A stretch of 64,000 nucleotides of DNA from Amycolatopsis vancoresmycina (GTDB lineage Bacteria; Actinomycetota; Actinomycetes; Mycobacteriales; Pseudonocardiaceae), in assembly GCF_000716785.1 (NCBI RefSeq), contig NZ_JNYY01000001.1, positions 186,001 through 250,000 of the forward strand, read 5' to 3'. This document shows positions 60,687-64,000 of this stretch, piece after piece; position 1 is the stretch's first letter, and every line of letters begins with the position of its first letter. Both the position numbers and the translations under genes were made by a program. Under the pieces are notes generated by a model, which searched no databases, was not told the origin of the DNA, and saw only the letters and a list, made by a program, of their open reading frames with translations.

Positions 60687-61370
60687 TCAGCCGGGCGGGT
60701 CCGCGGGCAGCGGGATCGGGACGGTCGCCTCGCCGTCGGCGGACTCGACGGCCACCGTGAGCAGCCGGGCTTCCGCGGGCGGGCCGGGCTCGAACGTGCG
60801 CCGTTCCACCAGCAACCCGTGCGACCCGGACCCGCCGCCACCGCCGGCGCGGTACTGGGTTCCGGCGTCGTCCCACGCGCGCCACCGGGTACGCAGGGCG
60901 AAGCGCTCTCGCATCCGGCGCGGATCGAAGCCCTCTTGTGCCATGGTCAGGACCACGAAGGCCGACCACACCTCCAGGCTGACCAGGTCCGCCGTCAGCT
61001 CACCCGCCTCGAGGGTGCGGCCCGCCAGGGAAACCACCTGCCGCAGCACCGGCCTGGGCGGCTCTTCGATCGCTTGCCGCCACTCAGGCCGCTCGGTGCC
61101 GGCATGCCTGGCCACCGGCGCGAAGGTGGCCGAGGCGGAGGCTTCCGCGTGCACGACGTTGAGCCGGCCGGAGCGCTGCAGGGTCACGTCCAGGTCGGCG
61201 AGGATCCGGTCGGCTTCCTCCTGGCCCAGCGCCCCGGCGGCCACCAGGCCGATCGCCACGCCGCGGATTTCCCGCCGGTCGAACCCGCTCAGCCGCCCGG
61301 CGGGCGGCTGCCCCCTTCCCGCGCCCAGGCCGTCGGAAATCAGCTTCTCCAGGTAGCCGCGTCCGTCCAT
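60687..61370 (-). CDS. Hypothetical protein
   Basis: Not recognised. A 227-residue soluble protein, ATG at 61370 (MDGRGYLEKLISDGLGAG). The N-terminal third is helical with EIRGVAIGLVAAGALGQEEADRILADLDVTL. The middle has SLAGRTLEAGELTADLVSLEVWSAFVVLTMA and the C-terminus is beta-rich (LLVERRTFEPGPPAEARLLTVAV). It lies 20 bases after the CobW-like gene on the same strand, so it may end that zinc-related operon, and 94 bp before the MarR gene. Confidence 0.7.
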   Translation of the reverse strand: MDGRGYLEKLISDGLGAGRGQPPAGRLSGFDRREIRGVAIGLVAAGALGQEEADRILADLDVTLQRSGRLNVVHAEASASATFAPVARHAGTERPEWRQAIEEPPRPVLRQVVSLAGRTLEAGELTADLVSLEVWSAFVVLTMAQEGFDPRRMRERFALRTRWRAWDDAGTQYRAGGGGGSGSHGLLVERRTFEPGPPAEARLLTVAVESADGEATVPIPLPADPPG

Positions 61371-61390
61371 GCCGCCATCGTCCCGCGAAA

Positions 61391-62443
61391 TCAGGCGACG
61401 GGGACCGGATCCCACGCCGGGAACGGATCCGGTCCGGAAGCCACCTCGCCGAGACAACCCCGTAGGGCGTCGAGGAGTGCTTCGCCGGCCAGGTCGACGC
61501 CGATGAACACCAGCTCCTGCCGCGGTCCGGCGGCCACGCCCTGGGGCTCGAACCGGGCGACCGTGCCCGCCTGGGACCACAGGCCGGTCACCCCGGGCCG
61601 GGACGCCAGCGCGAAGAAGCCCTTGGAACGCAGCACCGTCCCGAACTCGCCGGAGTCCAGCCGCCGGGTGACGAAGTCCCACAGCGGCACCGGGTCGAAC
61701 GCCCGGGAAGCGCGGAACACCACGCTGGAGATGCCGTACTCCTCGGTCTCCGGGACGTGGTCGCCGTTCAGCTCGGCCACCCACCCCGGCGCCTCCCGGG
61801 CCTTGAGCGGGTCGTACCGGCCGGTGCCGAACACCCGGTCCAGCGGCACCTTCCCGAAGCTGCCGGTGACGACGTCGGCGGCCGGGTTGAGCCGCCGCAG
61901 CACCGCCACGAGCCGGTCGGCGTCGGTGGCCAGGTCCGTCTTGTTCAGCAGCAGGACGTCGGCGAACTCGACCTGGTCGATCAGCAGGTCGCTGACCGTC
62001 CGCTCGTCGTCTTCGTACTGGTCCAGGCGGCGCTCCACCAGCGAGTCGCCGCCGGCCAGCTCGCGGGCGAAGTTCGCCGCGTCGACCACCGTCACCATCG
62101 TGTCGAGGTGGGCGACGGCGTCCAAGAACGTGAACGTCGCCGCCACCGGCATCGGCTCGGAGATCCCGCTCGACTCGATGAGCACGTGGTCGAAGCGGTC
62201 GTCCGCGCACAGCGCCGCCACCTCGTCGAGGAGGTCCTCCCGCAGGGTGCAGCAGATGCACCCGTTGGTCAGTTCCACCAGGCGTTCCTGCGACCGGACC
62301 AGCGCGGCGTCGATGTTGACCTCGCTCATGTCGTTGACGATCACGGCGACCCGCAGGCCCGCCCGGTTGGCGAGGATGTGGTTGAGCAGCGTCGTCTTGC
62401 CCGCGCCGAGGAAGCCGGACAGTACGGTGACCGGAACGCTCAC
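61391..62443 (-). CDS. CobW/COG0523-family GTPase metallochaperone
   Basis: A 350-residue G3E GTPase: Walker A GFLGAGKTT (residues 10-18), the metal motif GCICCTLRED, ESSGISEP, LNKTDLA, and a C-terminal CobW_C domain. COG0523 proteins move zinc or other metals to client enzymes. The GTG at 62443 overlaps the stop of the L32 gene (GTGA) and starts VSVPVTVLSGFLG; the longer open frame upstream is antisense-like and not used. Clustering with zinc-free ribosomal proteins points to a Zur-controlled zinc-starvation role. Confidence 0.92.
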   Translation of the reverse strand: MSVPVTVLSGFLGAGKTTLLNHILANRAGLRVAVIVNDMSEVNIDAALVRSQERLVELTNGCICCTLREDLLDEVAALCADDRFDHVLIESSGISEPMPVAATFTFLDAVAHLDTMVTVVDAANFARELAGGDSLVERRLDQYEDDERTVSDLLIDQVEFADVLLLNKTDLATDADRLVAVLRRLNPAADVVTGSFGKVPLDRVFGTGRYDPLKAREAPGWVAELNGDHVPETEEYGISSVVFRASRAFDPVPLWDFVTRRLDSGEFGTVLRSKGFFALASRPGVTGLWSQAGTVARFEPQGVAAGPRQELVFIGVDLAGEALLDALRGCLGEVASGPDPFPAWDPVPVA

Positions 62444-62592
62444 CGCGCGTGGAAGTGCTTGATCAGCCGCCGTGGGACGAGCTTCGTCTCCCCGTCCACC
62501 TTGATCGGCACCAGATCCGGCACCGCGGCCTTCCACTGCGACCGCCGGGACCGGGTGTTGCTGCGGGACGTCTTGCGCTTGGGGACGGCCAT
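62440..62592 (-). CDS. rpmF: 50S ribosomal protein L32, zinc-ribbon-free (C-minus) form
   Basis: A 50-residue protein, MAVPKRKTSRSNTRSRRSQW and so on, matching L32. The two Cys pairs of the zinc ribbon are absent, as in the alternative form made when zinc is scarce, which frees the cell from using zinc in ribosomes. The start overlaps the L31 stop (ATGA) and its stop overlaps the CobW start. Confidence 0.95.
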   Translation of the reverse strand: MAVPKRKTSRSNTRSRRSQWKAAVPDLVPIKVDGETKLVPRRLIKHFHAR

Positions 62593-62846
62593 CAGCGGTC
62601 GCCCCGCTTTCCGTAGCGGCGGTGGAACTTCTCGACCTGGCCGGCGCTGTCCATGATCCGCTGGGTGCCGGTCCAAAACGGGTGCGACCACGCGCTGATG
62701 TCGACCATGACCAGCGGGTAGGTCCGGCCGTCGGACCACTCGATCGTCCGCTCGGAGGTGATGGTGGAGCGGGTCAGGAAGGCGTCGCCGGTGGACGAGT
62801 CCTTGAACACCACGGGGTGGTAGTCGGGGTGGATTCCGGTCTTCAT
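62592..62846 (-). CDS. rpmE2: 50S ribosomal protein L31 type B, zinc-free form
   Basis: An 84-residue type B L31: MKTGIHPDYHPVVFKDSSTG, then SAWSHPFWTGTQRIMDSAGQVEKFHRRYGKR. No CxxC pair, so the zinc-independent paralogue. It sits between two CobW-type genes with ATGA overlaps on both sides. Expression is expected to be derepressed by loss of zinc-bound Zur; the promoter is outside the window. Confidence 0.96.
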   Translation of the reverse strand: MKTGIHPDYHPVVFKDSSTGDAFLTRSTITSERTIEWSDGRTYPLVMVDISAWSHPFWTGTQRIMDSAGQVEKFHRRYGKRGDR

Positions 62847-64000
62847 GCTTCTTCCTTTCGGTTCGCCGCGGAGTGCCGCGCCGGGTCGGGTCCGGTGTCC
62901 TCGCACGGTTCCTCGTGCCAGTCGCCGAACGGGTCGGGGTAGCGCGCCCACTCTTCGGGTCCGGCCGCGAATTCCGCGTCGGTCAGTAGAGCGCTGCGCA
63001 GGGCCGCGTCGATCTCGTCGGGCGTTGTCTGGTCCGTCACCACGACCAGTTCCTGTGCGCGGTCGCCGTGCACCGGGTCCCAGCGCAGGGACGCCAGCGT
63101 CCGGCGTTCGGGGGAGACGTCCGTCCACTCCGGACCGTCCGGCGCCGCGAGCCAGGGCCCGGCGTGGCCCAGGCCCAGCCCGCCGCCCGCCGACTCGATC
63201 CAGAACGCGACGTCGGGCTGGCTGGCCACCCACGCGCGCCCGCGGGTGCGGACGACGCCGTCGAGCAGCACGTCCAGCGCGTCGTGCAGCCGGGTGGGGT
63301 GGAACGGCCGGCGCGCGGTGAAGGTGAGCAGCGCGATGCCGCAGTCGGCGTGCAGCGGCGGCTCGCCGCGCAGCAGGGCGCCGTGCATGTCGGTGACCTC
63401 GCCGCGCCGGGCGTCCGCCGGGACCGCGTCGAGCACACTGTGACCGTCGATCTGGGCCAGTTCGACCCGCGGGATCGACGGTGCCACCCGGTCCAGCACC
63501 GCGGACGCCTTCGCGGCGGTCCACGCGTCGGCGGCCGCGCCGGCCAGCACCAGGACGTCGGCGAACTCGACCTGGGACAACGCGACCTGGGCGACCGTCC
63601 GCTCGTCCTCGGGGCTGCCCTGCAGGTTCCGGTCGGCCAGCTCGTCGTCGCCGGTCGCGTCGGCCAGGAAGGTCGCGCAGTCGACCACGGTCAGGACCGC
63701 CCGCAGGTCGACGTCCTCGCTCACCGGCCGGTCGCCGACCAGGACGTTCCGGATCGCCCAGCTCACCGGCTCGGGCTCCATGGCCTCGTCGAGCCGGACG
63801 ACGATCCGGGTCACCTCCGGCCGCCGGGCCAGCCGCCGCAGCAGCGGGAGCAGGTCCTCGCGCAGGGTGCAGGACACGCAGCCGTGGGCGAGTTCGAGCA
63901 CGGTCAGCTCGTCGCGCTCGCCGAGTTGCAGGCGGCGGCGGACGACGCCGGAGTGGATCTCGCGCAGGTCGTGGTGGACGACGGCGGTGCCGGGCCCGGC
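62843..64000 (-). CDS. Second CobW/COG0523-family protein, partial (N-terminus beyond window)
   Basis: About 386 residues are visible and the frame runs off the right edge; the Walker A segment would lie beyond. Residues at the edge read AVVHHDLREIHSGVVRRRLQL. The metal motif is GCVSCTLREDLLPLL, so the middle cysteine of the usual CxCC is serine. SQVEFADVLVLAG replaces the normal LNKxD guanine-recognition stretch, so GTP binding may be altered. A CobW_C-like half follows (IALLTFTARRPFHPTRLHDAL). It is the first visible gene of the zinc operon. Confidence 0.85.
   Translation of the reverse strand, partial: AGPGTAVVHHDLREIHSGVVRRRLQLGERDELTVLELAHGCVSCTLREDLLPLLRRLARRPEVTRIVVRLDEAMEPEPVSWAIRNVLVGDRPVSEDVDLRAVLTVVDCATFLADATGDDELADRNLQGSPEDERTVAQVALSQVEFADVLVLAGAAADAWTAAKASAVLDRVAPSIPRVELAQIDGHSVLDAVPADARRGEVTDMHGALLRGEPPLHADCGIALLTFTARRPFHPTRLHDALDVLLDGVVRTRGRAWVASQPDVAFWIESAGGGLGLGHAGPWLAAPDGPEWTDVSPERRTLASLRWDPVHGDRAQELVVVTDQTTPDEIDAALRSALLTDAEFAAGPEEWARYPDPFGDWHEEPCEDTGPDPARHSAANRKEEA

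Noticed and set aside
1..64000. tRNA, rRNA, insertion sequences, integrase or prophage genes
   Set aside because: None was recognised by eye on either strand; a tRNAscan or ISfinder run would settle it.

Overview
The window is high-GC actinobacterial DNA. GTG starts, GTGA/ATGA gene overlaps, F420-type LLM enzymes, IdeR-type iron boxes and a hydroxamate siderophore locus all point to Pseudonocardiaceae; I would guess Amycolatopsis. No rRNA, tRNA, phage, transposase or CRISPR was found. The genus is inferred from gene style and motif habits, not from a marker gene.

Left part (1-9.1 kb): the start of a PaaX-type repressor, an ABC-F ATPase, a noncoding array of degenerate palindromes at ~21-bp spacing, then a minus-strand alpha-galactoside module (GH36 alpha-galactosidase, sugar-binding lipoprotein, two permeases) and an unknown membrane protein.

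Centre (9.1-38.6 kb): a complete hydroxamate siderophore locus. It holds a hydroxyornithine-type formyltransferase, an ornithine N5-monooxygenase, a FecCDE-type importer, one 18-kb five-module NRPS, an aspartate 1-decarboxylase gene (panD) two bases after the NRPS, a Tat/lipoprotein siderophore-binding protein, an MbtH protein and a heterodimeric ABC exporter-type pair. Five or six IdeR-like iron boxes sit at its promoters. By hand alignment, adenylation domain 2 reads as serine and domain 4 as beta-alanine, the product of PanD. Three adenylation domains carry N-methyltransferases. The prediction is a linear tris-hydroxamate pentapeptide containing beta-alanine and N-methyl residues. No thioesterase is present.

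Right part (38.6-64 kb): a DMT transporter, a second DinB protein (the first is at 11.5 kb), an orphan PheRS-like protein with an FDX-ACB tail, a TetR/quinone-oxidoreductase pair, a metallo-beta-lactamase-fold hydrolase, a sulfonate uptake and desulfonation operon (ssuC-B-A-D order), a class F sortase with a DUF4397 protein and a polytopic membrane protein, IclR and TetR regulators, a DUF2236/LLM/GPH-symporter/PLP-decarboxylase run, a DUF6295/dienelactone hydrolase/MFS/MarR operon, and a zinc-starvation type operon (CobW GTPase, zinc-ribbon-free L31 and L32, second CobW) that runs off the right edge.

Special structure: convergent gene ends carry unusual repeats. These are a palindrome array at 2.1-2.6 kb, an exact 21-bp tandem array at 34.9-35.1 kb, and a perfect 22-bp-arm palindrome at 57.4 kb. 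A diverged copy of that last palindrome lies in frame inside adenylation domain 4 of the NRPS. A separate word, GTCCAC-N-GTGGAC, recurs in several reading frames.
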